Below, in pieces: positions 41,076 to 49,291 of a stretch of 64,000 nucleotides of DNA (its first letter is position 1; each line of letters starts with the position of its first letter). A program made the position numbers and the translations under genes. Origin of the DNA: Bacillus_AB infantis_C (GTDB lineage Bacteria > Bacillota > Bacilli > Bacillales > Cytobacillaceae). Under the pieces are notes generated by a model. That model did not search any database. It was not told where the DNA came from and saw nothing but the letters and a program-made list of their open reading frames with translations. The DNA is taken from NCBI RefSeq assembly GCF_050107595.1, contig NZ_JBNILH010000008.1, positions 170,951 through 234,950 of the forward strand, in the 5' to 3' direction.

Positions 41076-41909
41076 GTGCGTTATCGATCAGTCAATCAAA
41101 TGATGTTTGCATTATGCCTTCTGGCTGCAGGTGTACTGCTGCTTCTTGTTAATATAGGTGTCATTTCCTTGGAAATAAAGAAGTTTTTTGTCGCAATTTA
41201 TCCTTTTGTGATGTTCGGCTATAGCCTTATTCTGCTAATCTCTGCATTGTCGAGAAACAAAGGAGGCAAAGTCTTTGCCGGATTTCTGCTCATTTTTTCC
41301 GGGCTGCTGGCCTCTGACAGGCTCGGGCTGCTCCAGTTTTCTTTTTGGGATGTATGGAAGCTTTGGCCGCTCGCTATTGTATACATGGGATTCTCGCTTC
41401 TCATCAGGAAAGAGCATATCAAAGTGCATGTTGAAACAGAGTTTCCTGCTAAGAAATATGAAGGGGTAGAGGAAGGCGAAAAGGGACCGGGCAGGGAAAA
41501 GATGATCACGATCAAGAAGGGATCCCGGCATGCCCCATTAGCAAACATCAGAGGATTCTCGATAGGCGACGTCAGCTTCAAAGACGCAAATTGGTCTGTA
41601 GAACCGATGGATCTGTATAATACTGTCGGTGATTATTATATTGACTTCAGCAAAGCGTATATCCCGCAGAAGGAAACGCCGATTTCAGTCAAGGGATGGG
41701 TCGGTGATGTCAAAATGATTATACCTGAGGATGTTCCGATTATGGTTCACTCCCATATCAATATCGGGGATATCCGCATTTTCGATATGAAGTCAGAGGA
41801 TCTTAACCGCAAGCTCTACTTTAAATCCCCTGGATACGATGATGCGGCGAGGAAGTTGAATATAACGATCCAGCTAAAAGTCGGCTCCATTCGAATTGAT
41901 CATGTATAG
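41076..41909 (+). CDS. liaF: LiaF-like envelope stress protein
   Basis: A 277-residue membrane protein. Three to four N-terminal helices (about 10-28, 36-55, 62-78, 90-107) are followed by a cytoplasmic or surface beta-rich DUF2154-type domain (about 155-277) with VGDYYIDFSKAYIP and the repeated IGDIRIFDM / GSIRIDHV strands. In B. subtilis LiaF holds the LiaS kinase inactive until cell-wall antibiotics act. GTG start with AAGGGGAG. It is 12 bp from liaS, giving the usual liaF-S-R order. No liaI, liaH or liaG lies upstream. Confidence 0.9.
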   Translation: MRYRSVNQMMFALCLLAAGVLLLLVNIGVISLEIKKFFVAIYPFVMFGYSLILLISALSRNKGGKVFAGFLLIFSGLLASDRLGLLQFSFWDVWKLWPLAIVYMGFSLLIRKEHIKVHVETEFPAKKYEGVEEGEKGPGREKMITIKKGSRHAPLANIRGFSIGDVSFKDANWSVEPMDLYNTVGDYYIDFSKAYIPQKETPISVKGWVGDVKMIIPEDVPIMVHSHINIGDIRIFDMKSEDLNRKLYFKSPGYDDAARKLNITIQLKVGSIRIDHV

Positions 41910-41921
41910 GAGATACTGCTG

Positions 41922-42959
41922 ATGAAAAAAATGTTCGGAATCAGGTATTGGTTTATCCAGAGCTTTATCATGATGGCGCTGATCAGCTCGCTCATCTTCT
42001 TTGTCGGCATCCAAATTTATTTATTCTTTGCAGATGAACAGGTCCTTACCATTACAATCTCTTTCTGGCTCTTTATCTATTGCCTGCTGATCCTGCTGGC
42101 TGCCGGAGGCTATTTTGGCATTAAAGGCAGTTATTTAATCAAGGGAAGACTTGGAGATATCCTGGTTGCAGTGTCCAACCTGCGGTCTGGCAAGCTGGCA
42201 GGAAGGATATCTACTTACGAAAAAGATGAAATAGGGCTCATTGCAGAGGAGCTTGATGGCTTGGCTGACTATATCCAGGAGCAGGTCCACTCGGTCCAGA
42301 GGCTTGCTGAAGAACGATCATCCCTGGCCCAGTCGGCACACGCAGCAGCAGTTATGGAGGAAAGGCAGCGCCTTGCAAGGGATCTGCATGATGTTGTCAG
42401 CCAGCAGCTGTTTGCTCTCAGTATGATGTCATCTGCTGCGCTGAAGGTCTTTGACAGCGATTCTGCAAAAGCAAAGAAGCAGCTCGAGGAAATTTCCGGT
42501 ATCGCAGCCAAAGCGCAGGGAGAAATGAGGGCGCTCCTTCTCCATTTAAGGCCGATCCAGCTGAGCGATGATACCCTGTGTGACGGGATTATCAAGCTGA
42601 TACACGAATTGCGCGGGAAGACTACCATCGATTTCCAGGCCAGCATTGATGAAATCGAGCTGTCCAAAGCGGCAGAAGAGCATTTGTTCAGGGTTGTCCA
42701 GGAGGCACTTTCTAATATCCTCAGGCATGCTGATGCATCAAAGATTAAGCTGACCCTGACAGAAAAGGAAGATTATACATATTTATTTATCGGGGATGAC
42801 GGAAAGGGATTTGACCCTCATGTTGAAAGGGTTGCCTCTTATGGCTTGAAAACGATGCGGGAAAGATGCGAGGAAATAGGCGGGATTTTCAAAATCCGGT
42901 CCAAACAGGGAGAAGGGACTTATATTGAGATCCGGATTCCGCTGAAAGGGAGGGAATAA
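41922..42959 (+). CDS. liaS: Sensor histidine kinase LiaS
   Basis: A 345-residue intramembrane-sensing kinase. Two membrane helices (about 13-37 and 45-67) with almost no extracellular loop, a HAMP-like linker, then HisKA_3 with ERQRLARDLHDVVSQQLFAL (phosphoacceptor His near 155) and a HATPase domain with QEALSNILRHADAS and GLKTMRERCEE. It phosphorylates LiaR in response to lipid-II-type cell-wall stress. GGAG precedes the ATG. Its stop is immediately followed by the liaR GTG. Confidence 0.94.
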   Translation: MKKMFGIRYWFIQSFIMMALISSLIFFVGIQIYLFFADEQVLTITISFWLFIYCLLILLAAGGYFGIKGSYLIKGRLGDILVAVSNLRSGKLAGRISTYEKDEIGLIAEELDGLADYIQEQVHSVQRLAEERSSLAQSAHAAAVMEERQRLARDLHDVVSQQLFALSMMSSAALKVFDSDSAKAKKQLEEISGIAAKAQGEMRALLLHLRPIQLSDDTLCDGIIKLIHELRGKTTIDFQASIDEIELSKAAEEHLFRVVQEALSNILRHADASKIKLTLTEKEDYTYLFIGDDGKGFDPHVERVASYGLKTMRERCEEIGGIFKIRSKQGEGTYIEIRIPLKGRE

Positions 42960-42960
42960 A

Positions 42961-43605
42961 GTGATCAGGATAGCAGTTGTGGATGACCATGAAATGGTAA
43001 GGAAGGGAATCATCTCTTATCTTTTGACTGAACCGCAAATAGAAATAGTGGGGGAGGCGTCCGGCGGTCATGAGGGAGCTGCCCTCGTATTGAAGCAAAG
43101 GCCCGATGTCGTCCTTATGGATCTATTAATGGAAAACGGAAGCGGCATTGAGGCAACAAAAGAAATATTGAAAAGCTATCCCCAGTGCAAAATCATCATT
43201 ATTACGAGTTTTTATGATGATGAGCAGGTCTTTCCTGCAATAGAGGCCGGCGCGTTCAGCTATATGCTGAAAACAGCAACGGCGGATGAAGTGCTTGACT
43301 GCATCCTGAAGGCTGCGAGGGGGGAGCCGGTGATCGAGCCGAAGGTTGCCACCAAAATGATGGGCCGCCTCCGCGGCAAAGAGAAAAAGCCCCACGAGGA
43401 ACTGACGGAAAGGGAGCTGGAGGTCCTTCTGTGCATCGGTGAAGGGATGACCAACCAGGAAATCAGCAATCAGCTCTTCATCGGGATAAAAACGGTGAAA
43501 ACGCATGTCAGCAACATACTCAGCAAGCTGTCCGTTTCTGACCGCACTCAGGCAGCTGTGTATGCTAACCGGAACGGTCTCATTAAAGAAGGCCCGAGTG
43601 CCTGA
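42961..43605 (+). CDS. liaR: Response regulator LiaR (NarL/LuxR type)
   Basis: A 214-residue regulator. Receiver domain (1-120) with VVLMDLLM (phospho-Asp near 53) and IIITSFYDDE; DNA-binding LuxR domain (about 150-212) with LTERELEVLLCIGEGMTNQE and IKTVKTHVSNILSKL. GTG start at 42961 with AGGGAGGG. Partner of LiaS in the envelope stress response. No palindrome resembling the known B. subtilis LiaR site was seen upstream of liaF, so its targets must lie elsewhere. Confidence 0.95.
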   Translation: MIRIAVVDDHEMVRKGIISYLLTEPQIEIVGEASGGHEGAALVLKQRPDVVLMDLLMENGSGIEATKEILKSYPQCKIIIITSFYDDEQVFPAIEAGAFSYMLKTATADEVLDCILKAARGEPVIEPKVATKMMGRLRGKEKKPHEELTERELEVLLCIGEGMTNQEISNQLFIGIKTVKTHVSNILSKLSVSDRTQAAVYANRNGLIKEGPSA

Positions 43606-43630
43606 AGGGATATTTATAGTGAATGAAAGA

Positions 43631-43661
43631 AATCTGGCGGTAAATGCGTCAGGTTTTTTTT
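43631..43661 (+). terminator. Terminator of liaFSR
   Basis: AATCTGGCG pairs with CGTCAGGTT (wobbles), followed by TTTTTTT. Confidence 0.65.
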
Positions 43662-43693
43662 CTTTCAACAGCCTTGCATAAACAGCTGCACTC

Positions 43694-43737
43694 GAAAAAA
43701 AGGCCGGAAAATGCAGGCTTCCGCATCTTCCGGCCTC
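43694..43737 (-). terminator. Terminator of hmoB
   Basis: AGGCCGGAA ... TTCCGGCCT with inner ATGC/GCAT pairing; seven As on the plus strand give the minus-strand T-run. Confidence 0.8.
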
Positions 43738-43752
43738 TTCTGATACTAATGA

Positions 43753-44265
43753 TCAATCTGCTTGAGGTATATAATAGGTTGTTACAAAGGATGGGCGCGC
43801 AAAAATATTTGGACGCTGGACATCGATGCCTTTATCTGTACCCCGTTTTTCGTGGGCTTTTTCATAGGCTTTGGAATCCTGCCAATTTTTGAAATCCTTT
43901 TCGCTCTCCCATTGGGTGAGAATGACATACGTATCGCTGGAAAGCGGGCGAAGTACCCGGATGCTGATGAAGCCAGGTTCGTTTTCAACCGCCCCTGCCC
44001 TGTTTTTGAATCGGTATTCGAATAAAGGCCTGCCTTCTTCGGTTACCGGGATATTATTCATGACAATAAAACCGCGGCTTTCGAGTGAACCTGTTGCATC
44101 CAGCACTTCATAGCTCCGTGGTTCGTTAAATAAAGTTTTTCCCTCGGTTTCGTGGAGGAGCAGGCTATTGTCTGCATCCTGCATCAGCACCATTTTTTCT
44201 GCGCTGTTCTTATCTTGAACTGTTTTTAAAAAATCAAAAGTGCCGTTCGTCATATAAATCTTCAT
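43753..44265 (-). CDS. hmoB: Heme-degrading monooxygenase HmoB-like
   Basis: A 170-residue protein. The C-terminal ~95 residues form an antibiotic-biosynthesis-monooxygenase (ABM) fold as in HmoB/IsdG relatives: FEYRFKNRAGAV, ISIRVLRPLSSDTYVILTQW and DFKNWQDSKAYEKAHEKRG. In B. subtilis HmoB (YhgC) opens heme with release of iron. The start at 44265 follows GAGGTGAT; an upstream in-frame GTG is less likely. It stands a little upstream of hemE-hemH, the same broad area as B. subtilis yhgC. Confidence 0.88.
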   Translation of the reverse strand: MKIYMTNGTFDFLKTVQDKNSAEKMVLMQDADNSLLLHETEGKTLFNEPRSYEVLDATGSLESRGFIVMNNIPVTEEGRPLFEYRFKNRAGAVENEPGFISIRVLRPLSSDTYVILTQWESEKDFKNWQDSKAYEKAHEKRGTDKGIDVQRPNIFARPSFVTTYYIPQAD

Positions 44266-44309
44266 CCATATCACCTCATGATTCTCTTTGTATGTTAGCG
44301 CTCTCCCTC

Positions 44310-44339
44310 ATTATAGCTTTTCCGCATGCTGAATCCCAA
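44310..44339 (-). promoter_or_regulatory. hmoB promoter candidate
   Basis: Minus strand TTGGGA (complement of 44334-44339), 18-nt spacer, TATAAT (complement of 44310-44315). The rest of the 311-bp gap up to 44578 shows only a repeated TTGGTAGTATTT and nothing else I can name. Confidence 0.45.
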
Positions 44340-44577
44340 TCAGAGCTCTTAGCTGTCGGACGAAGATTATTTCTATATTTTGATTTATCAAGGAATTATT
44401 GGTAGTATTTTCCTATTGTGAGGCTACTGGAGCTGTGTGCTTTCTCCTATTTCTGCCTGCTTGCTGTTGGTAGTATTTACTTAATTTTACCTTTTTTTCT
44501 ATTAAACAGGGAAATCTATTATTTCGTGATTTATAATGGCGAAGGGAAAATAATCCAGTAAAAGGTTGTGTGAAAAC

Positions 44578-45834
44578 GTGAAGAAAAATGTTTTATGGAC
44601 AGCACTCCTGGCGCTTATGCTTTTGTTATCAGCATGCGGGAATGACGAGAAAGCATCAAACGATAAAAAACCGGACAAGAAGGTTGAAGCTGAAGAAACA
44701 GATAATGCTGCCGCAGAGGAAGAAACTGATGAATCTGAAGAAGCAGCAGAAGCGGCTGAAGGAGCAAGTGCAGAAGGAGAGCTGCTCAATCCTAATATTG
44801 CCGACGAATCAGAGGGCAATGTTGAAGTCATCTATACGAATACAGATCCTGGCTTTGTCCATGACATGAAAGGATTCAAAGTTTCTGTTGATGAATATCA
44901 GATCGTCAAAGTGACAGATATGCACGAGGATGTCACCATACCGTTCAATGATGAGATTGACGGGTACGTGATAACGGCAAAGGTTACAGTGGACAATGGC
45001 ACAGACAAAGCAATGTATTACAACAATATGCACCGGATCCAGACATCGCATGAGCTGGACTGGTATCCATCCGATCCCACCTTCATCCTTGATGAAGATA
45101 AAGTGAAATCCAAAACAGAAGCAGAAACAGGCAAGTTTGCGGCAGGGGAAAAGGTAACAGGGCTGATTTCATTCACCCTGACAAATGCCGAATTCGATAA
45201 GCTTTCGACTGTAAAGCCAAAGTACATCATTGAAGGCGGAGCTGCAGACAATGACCAGTTCAAGGGTTCCATCCAGGGAAATGCCGTCTTTGACTTTGTT
45301 TACAGCGATGAACAGAAGAGTGCACTGGCAAGTGAGCCTTCCTTCTATCAGGATCGGCTGACGACCGATAATATGGCAGATAAACAGATGATTTTCGAAA
45401 AAGAAGGAATCGGTGAAACCCAAAAGATCGGCGATGTAAATGTAACACTTGAAGGGGTCCAATACACAGAAATCACGCCCACAGAGGCCAATAAGCCGCG
45501 CTTTGAGAATTTTGGCGACAACGGCATCGCAGCCCTGACAGTTAAATTCAAGATTGACAATCAATCTTCAGAGCCCCTCAGCATCTGGAATATCGGCTCC
45601 ATCCTTTCTGTCGATGATGACCGTGCAAGAATTCTGGCACAGGGCATGGTCGAACCGCGCGACCCGCAGACAATTGAAGCAGGTGCACAGGGCGAGAAGC
45701 TTCATGTCTTCTTATTCAGGAAAGACGAATTCGAGATATTTAAAAAGTTCAACATGGAATTCGGCCCTTTCTATAACGAAGACGGCACAAAAGCATTCAA
45801 AGGAAGAACAGCTGAATTTACACTGCCGAGATAA
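44578..45834 (+). CDS. DUF5068-type lipoprotein
   Basis: A 418-residue lipoprotein. The signal peptide ends in LMLLLSAC, with the lipidated Cys near residue 21. A long acidic linker (about 25-70, many Glu/Ala) follows. Two similar beta-sandwich-like domains come next, each with a TVDNGTDKAMYY- or KFKIDNQSSEPLSI-type strand, as in DUF4352/DUF5068 surface lipoproteins. GTG at 44578 starts at the right distance from AAAGG (12 nt) and gives a normal signal peptide; an upstream TTG is less good. Role unknown, extracellular. Confidence 0.8.
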   Translation: MKKNVLWTALLALMLLLSACGNDEKASNDKKPDKKVEAEETDNAAAEEETDESEEAAEAAEGASAEGELLNPNIADESEGNVEVIYTNTDPGFVHDMKGFKVSVDEYQIVKVTDMHEDVTIPFNDEIDGYVITAKVTVDNGTDKAMYYNNMHRIQTSHELDWYPSDPTFILDEDKVKSKTEAETGKFAAGEKVTGLISFTLTNAEFDKLSTVKPKYIIEGGAADNDQFKGSIQGNAVFDFVYSDEQKSALASEPSFYQDRLTTDNMADKQMIFEKEGIGETQKIGDVNVTLEGVQYTEITPTEANKPRFENFGDNGIAALTVKFKIDNQSSEPLSIWNIGSILSVDDDRARILAQGMVEPRDPQTIEAGAQGEKLHVFLFRKDEFEIFKKFNMEFGPFYNEDGTKAFKGRTAEFTLPR

Positions 45835-45872
45835 AAGCCGGCTTACATGAAGGCAGTATTTCTCAGACCAAA

Positions 45873-45914
45873 GGGGGTACGGAATGTAAAGATTCCGTGC
45901 CCTTACTGTTTTTA
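45873..45914 (+). terminator. Terminator of the lipoprotein gene
   Basis: GGGTACGGAAT pairs with ATTCCGTGCCC (one wobble), followed by TTACTGTTTTT. Confidence 0.7.
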
Positions 45915-45962
45915 TATACAGTTTAAATTATTTGGTGTTCCCTGCCATTTGAGTTCAAGAAC

Positions 45963-46096
45963 CTGTTGATCTTCGTTCCAGGCACGAAGACTCCTGCGGG
46001 AGATAGCGGAAGAGTTGAGACCCCACAGGAGCACAGCGAAGAGGAGGCTTAACTCCGCCCCGCGGAAAGCGAAGTGCCTGGAACGCAAATCAACAG
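45963..46096 (+). repeat. Dispersed palindromic repeat family B, copy 4
   Basis: CTGTTGATCTTCGTTCCAGG at the left end and CCTGGAACGCAAATCAACAG at the right end are complementary with few mismatches. Inside: GACTCCTGCGGGAGATAGCG, GAGACCCCACAGGAGC and CCCCGCGGAAAGCG. This is the clearest copy in the window. The rest of the gap to hemE (46097-46387) holds no gene I can support. Confidence 0.8.
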
Positions 46097-46387
46097 TCTC
46101 CGTATAGATAACTAAATTAATTCATAAGATGACACTAGCTTTTAACCAACTGAATTAGTGAAACAAAAGCAGCACTCCCTTCTTTTTCGTATTCTTAACG
46201 GAAAAATGAACCCGCTCCTGCTTTTTAAGGCAAATTTTCGACATTTCCCCAGGCAATCTATACAACCTACTGTGAAACCGCTATAGTGGAAGGGGCAATA
46301 TGCCTTATACATACCGAAATTTCTAATTTCCAGAAAGATATATTACAATGAACAGACAGAAAAGTCCTGAAAGGTGGATACAGTTTT

Positions 46388-47434
46388 ATGGCAAAACAGA
46401 TAGATGAAACATTTTTAAAAGCCGCGCGCGGGGAAAAAACAGACCGGGTGCCTGTATGGTATATGCGGCAGGCTGGCAGATCCCAGCCCGAATACCGCGC
46501 CATCAAAGAGAAATACTCCTTATTCGAAATAACGCATCAGCCTGAGCTTTGTGCTTATGTAACAAGGCTGCCGGTTGAAAACTACGGAGTGGATGCAGCG
46601 ATCCTCTACAAAGACATCATGACGCCGCTGCCGGCCATCGGAGTGGACGTGGATATTAAAACAGGCATCGGTCCGGTCATTTCCAATCCGGTCCGCTCGC
46701 TCTCAGATGTTGAGAAACTGGGGGAACTTCATCCTGAACAGGATATTCCTTATGTCCTTGACACAATCAAGCTCTTAACAGAAGAGCAGCTGACAGTTCC
46801 TTTGATTGGCTTCTCCGGCGCACCATTCACAATCGCCAGCTATATGATCGAAGGCGGTCCTTCAAAGAATTACAATAAAACAAAAGCTTTCATGTATTCT
46901 GAGCCGCAAGCATGGTTCGCGCTGATGGACAAGCTTGCTGACACGATCATCGTTTATGTAAAAGCACAAATCAAGGCAGGCGCAAAAGCTATCCAGCTTT
47001 TCGACTCCTGGGTAGGAGCACTCAATGTGGCCGATTACCGCTGCTTCATCAAACCAGTTATGGAACGGATCTTCACAGCTCTTAAAGAAGAAAATGTGCC
47101 TTTGATTATGTTTGGTGTAGGAGCAAGCCACCTGGCCATGGAGTGGCATGATCTTCCCCTGGACGTAGTCGGACTGGATTGGAGGCTTCCAATCAGCGAG
47201 GCAAGGGAGATGGGCATCAAGAAAACAGTCATGGGCAATCTTGACCCTGCCATTTTGCTTGCGCCATGGGAAGTGATCGAGGAGAGGGCCAGGGAAATCC
47301 TTGACCAGGGCATGCAGCAGCCAGGCTATATTTTCAATCTGGGCCATGGCGTATTCCCGTCTGTCAACCCGGATACATTGAAAAAGCTGACTGGCTTTAT
47401 ACATGATTACTCCGCTTTCAAGCTTGCTGAGTAA
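46388..47434 (+). CDS. hemE: Uroporphyrinogen decarboxylase HemE
   Basis: Heme-synthesis enzyme of 348 residues that removes four carboxyl groups from uroporphyrinogen III to give coproporphyrinogen III. The RQAGRSQPEYR active-site segment (~27-37), the catalytic Asp in ILYKDIMTPL (~71-80) and the FNLGHGVFPSVNPD block near the C-terminus are all present. GAAAGGTGG precedes the ATG. hemH follows after 84 bp, as in the B. subtilis hemEHY operon, but hemY is not behind it. Confidence 0.97.
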   Translation: MAKQIDETFLKAARGEKTDRVPVWYMRQAGRSQPEYRAIKEKYSLFEITHQPELCAYVTRLPVENYGVDAAILYKDIMTPLPAIGVDVDIKTGIGPVISNPVRSLSDVEKLGELHPEQDIPYVLDTIKLLTEEQLTVPLIGFSGAPFTIASYMIEGGPSKNYNKTKAFMYSEPQAWFALMDKLADTIIVYVKAQIKAGAKAIQLFDSWVGALNVADYRCFIKPVMERIFTALKEENVPLIMFGVGASHLAMEWHDLPLDVVGLDWRLPISEAREMGIKKTVMGNLDPAILLAPWEVIEERAREILDQGMQQPGYIFNLGHGVFPSVNPDTLKKLTGFIHDYSAFKLAE

Positions 47435-47518
47435 TTCTTGAGCATTAGATTTTGTATTCAGCCGGTTTTTTGGCACAATAAGTGACTAGATACATGATAA
47501 TAAAGGGGTGTAAGCATA

Positions 47519-48451
47519 ATGCCAAAAAAGAAAATGGGCCTGCTTGTCATGGCCTACGGAACGCCATATAAAGAAGAAGATATCGAGCGCTATTATACCC
47601 ATATCCGCCATGGAAGAAAGCCTTCTGATGAAATGCTCGAAGATCTGCGGAGCCGTTATGAGGCAATCGGCGGGATTTCCCCGCTTGCCAGGATTACACA
47701 GGAGCAGGGTGAAAAGCTTGAGCAGCACCTCAACAGCATCCAGAATGAGATCGAATTCAAGATGTATCTCGGCTTAAAGCATATCGAACCTTTTGTCGAG
47801 GACGCCGTGAAGAGCATGCATGAGGACGGAATCACAGAAGCTGTAAGCATCGTGCTTGCTCCGCATTTTTCAACCTTTAGCGTAAAATCGTATAATGGCC
47901 GTGCAAAAGAAGAAGCTGATAAGCTTGGCGGCCTGACGATTACTTCTGTGGAAAGCTGGTATCAAGAACCGAAATTTATCGGCTATTGGGCAGAAAAAGT
48001 GAAGGAAGCCTTCGCATCCATGCCTGCCGATGAGAAAGACAATGCTGTGCTGATCGTATCAGCGCACAGCCTGCCAGAGAAAATTCTCCAGTCTGGCGAC
48101 CCTTACCCTAACCAGCTGAAGGAAACTGCCGATCTGATCGCTGAACAGGCGGGAATAGAAAATTATGAAGTCGGCTGGCAGAGTGCCGGGAATACTCCTG
48201 AGCCATGGCTTGGACCGGATGTCCAGGACCTGACGCGCGACTTGTATAATGAAAAAGGCTATAAAGCATTCGTCTATACACCAGTCGGATTTGTGGCAGA
48301 CCACCTTGAAGTTTTATATGATAATGACTATGAATGCAAAGTCGTAACAGAGGAGATCGGCGCAAACTATTATCGTCCGGAGATGCCCAATTCACAGCCT
48401 GAATTCATTGATGCAATGGCATCAGCCGTGCTCAGGAAACTTTCAGAATAG
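47519..48451 (+). CDS. hemH: Coproporphyrin ferrochelatase HemH (CpfC)
   Basis: Iron-inserting enzyme of 310 residues. In Gram-positive bacteria it makes coproheme from coproporphyrin III. MAYGTPYKEEDIERYYTHIR at the N-terminus, SAHSLPEKI (catalytic His) and the VGWQSAGNTPEPWLGPDV segment are characteristic. AAAGGGGTG precedes the start. It ends the short hem operon here: a strong terminator and an unrelated regulator gene follow, where B. subtilis has hemY. Confidence 0.96.
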   Translation: MPKKKMGLLVMAYGTPYKEEDIERYYTHIRHGRKPSDEMLEDLRSRYEAIGGISPLARITQEQGEKLEQHLNSIQNEIEFKMYLGLKHIEPFVEDAVKSMHEDGITEAVSIVLAPHFSTFSVKSYNGRAKEEADKLGGLTITSVESWYQEPKFIGYWAEKVKEAFASMPADEKDNAVLIVSAHSLPEKILQSGDPYPNQLKETADLIAEQAGIENYEVGWQSAGNTPEPWLGPDVQDLTRDLYNEKGYKAFVYTPVGFVADHLEVLYDNDYECKVVTEEIGANYYRPEMPNSQPEFIDAMASAVLRKLSE

Positions 48452-48457
48452 CAGAGA

Positions 48458-48494
48458 GAAGGAGTCCTGCCTTTAAGTGCAGGGCTCCTTCTTT
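48458..48494 (+). terminator. Terminator of hemEH
   Basis: GAAGGAGTCCTGC pairs with GCAGGGCTCCTTC (one wobble), followed by TTT. Confidence 0.8.
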
Positions 48495-48551
48495 GGTTGC
48501 TGATTATTTCCTTCTTGGGGGAAAAGTAAAAAAAAATATTAGCAGGAAGCA

Positions 48552-48580
48552 TTGCAAGAGCTGCTGACATATGCTATCAT
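48552..48580 (+). promoter_or_regulatory. yhgD promoter
   Basis: TTGCAA (48552-48557), 17-nt spacer, TATCAT (48575-48580) with an extended -10 TGC. The start point would fall ~10 nt before the operator at 48596. Confidence 0.5.
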
Positions 48581-48595
48581 TATTTTTGTTCGAAT

Positions 48596-48618
48596 TGACC
48601 AAAATGTTCATTTGGTCA
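48596..48618. promoter_or_regulatory. Operator 1, probable YhgD site
   Basis: A 23-bp palindrome: TGACCAAA and TTTGGTCA arms around a 7-nt ATGTTCA centre. It lies between the promoter and the yhgD start. Operator 2 upstream of yhgE has the same length and shares 15 of 23 positions when inverted. Confidence 0.65.
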
Positions 48619-48641
48619 TTTTTGTGAATCGAGGTGTATAG

Positions 48642-49214
48642 ATGGCTGTAGACCGGAAGCAATTAATCATTGAAGCTGCCAATAAATCATTTTCTCTGTT
48701 TGGCTATAAAGCGACCACAATGGATCAGGTGGCCAGGATTGCGAATGTCGGCAAAGGGACGATCTACACGTTTTTTAAGAATAAAGAGGAATTATTCGAT
48801 GAAATCATCACAACGCTCATCAAGGAAATGAAAATTGCAGCGGACGAATCTCTGGATTCTTCTCTATCTTTCCATGAAAATGTCCATCGCGCCTTATATG
48901 GGATCCTTGAGTTCAGGCTGAAGCACCAGCTGACCATCAAGCTTTTCCAGGAAGAAAAGGAAATGGGCACTCCTGCAGTAATGGAGGTAATGGAGAGGCT
49001 TGAAAAATCAATTCTTTCTTATATTAAAGAAAAAGTGGCCGAGGCTGTGAAAAAAGGCGAGATAGCAGACTGCGATCCTGAGCTGACTGCCTTTATCATG
49101 TTTAAGCTCTATATCGCCCTCATTTTCGATTGGGAAAAGCAGCATAAACCTCTGGAAAAAGAGGAAATTGCAAAGCTGTTCGAGCAATACCTGTTTAAAG
49201 GATTATCTAACTGA
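48642..49214 (+). CDS. yhgD: TetR family regulator YhgD
   Basis: A 190-residue repressor. N-terminal helix-turn-helix (about 10-57): AANKSFSLFGYKATTMDQVA and NVGKGTIYTFFKNKEELFDE are typical TetR blocks. The C-terminal helical domain would bind a ligand. GAGGTG precedes the ATG. It sits upstream of yhgE as in B. subtilis, and matching palindromes lie before both genes. So it probably represses itself and yhgE, sensing some membrane-active or toxic compound; the ligand is unknown. Confidence 0.9.
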   Translation: MAVDRKQLIIEAANKSFSLFGYKATTMDQVARIANVGKGTIYTFFKNKEELFDEIITTLIKEMKIAADESLDSSLSFHENVHRALYGILEFRLKHQLTIKLFQEEKEMGTPAVMEVMERLEKSILSYIKEKVAEAVKKGEIADCDPELTAFIMFKLYIALIFDWEKQHKPLEKEEIAKLFEQYLFKGLSN

Positions 49215-49247
49215 TTTAAGGGATAATCCTTGTTTTATGAAAAAAAT

Positions 49248-49270
49248 TGACCGTTTGAACAAAACAGTCA
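49248..49270. promoter_or_regulatory. Operator 2, probable YhgD site before yhgE
   Basis: A 23-bp imperfect palindrome with TGACCGTTTGAAC on the left and AAAACAGTCA on the right, 21 bp before the yhgE start. In inverted orientation it shares TGAC, TGTTCA and GGTCA with operator 1. Confidence 0.6.
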
Positions 49271-49291
49271 GACGTACAGGAGGAAGTAAAA

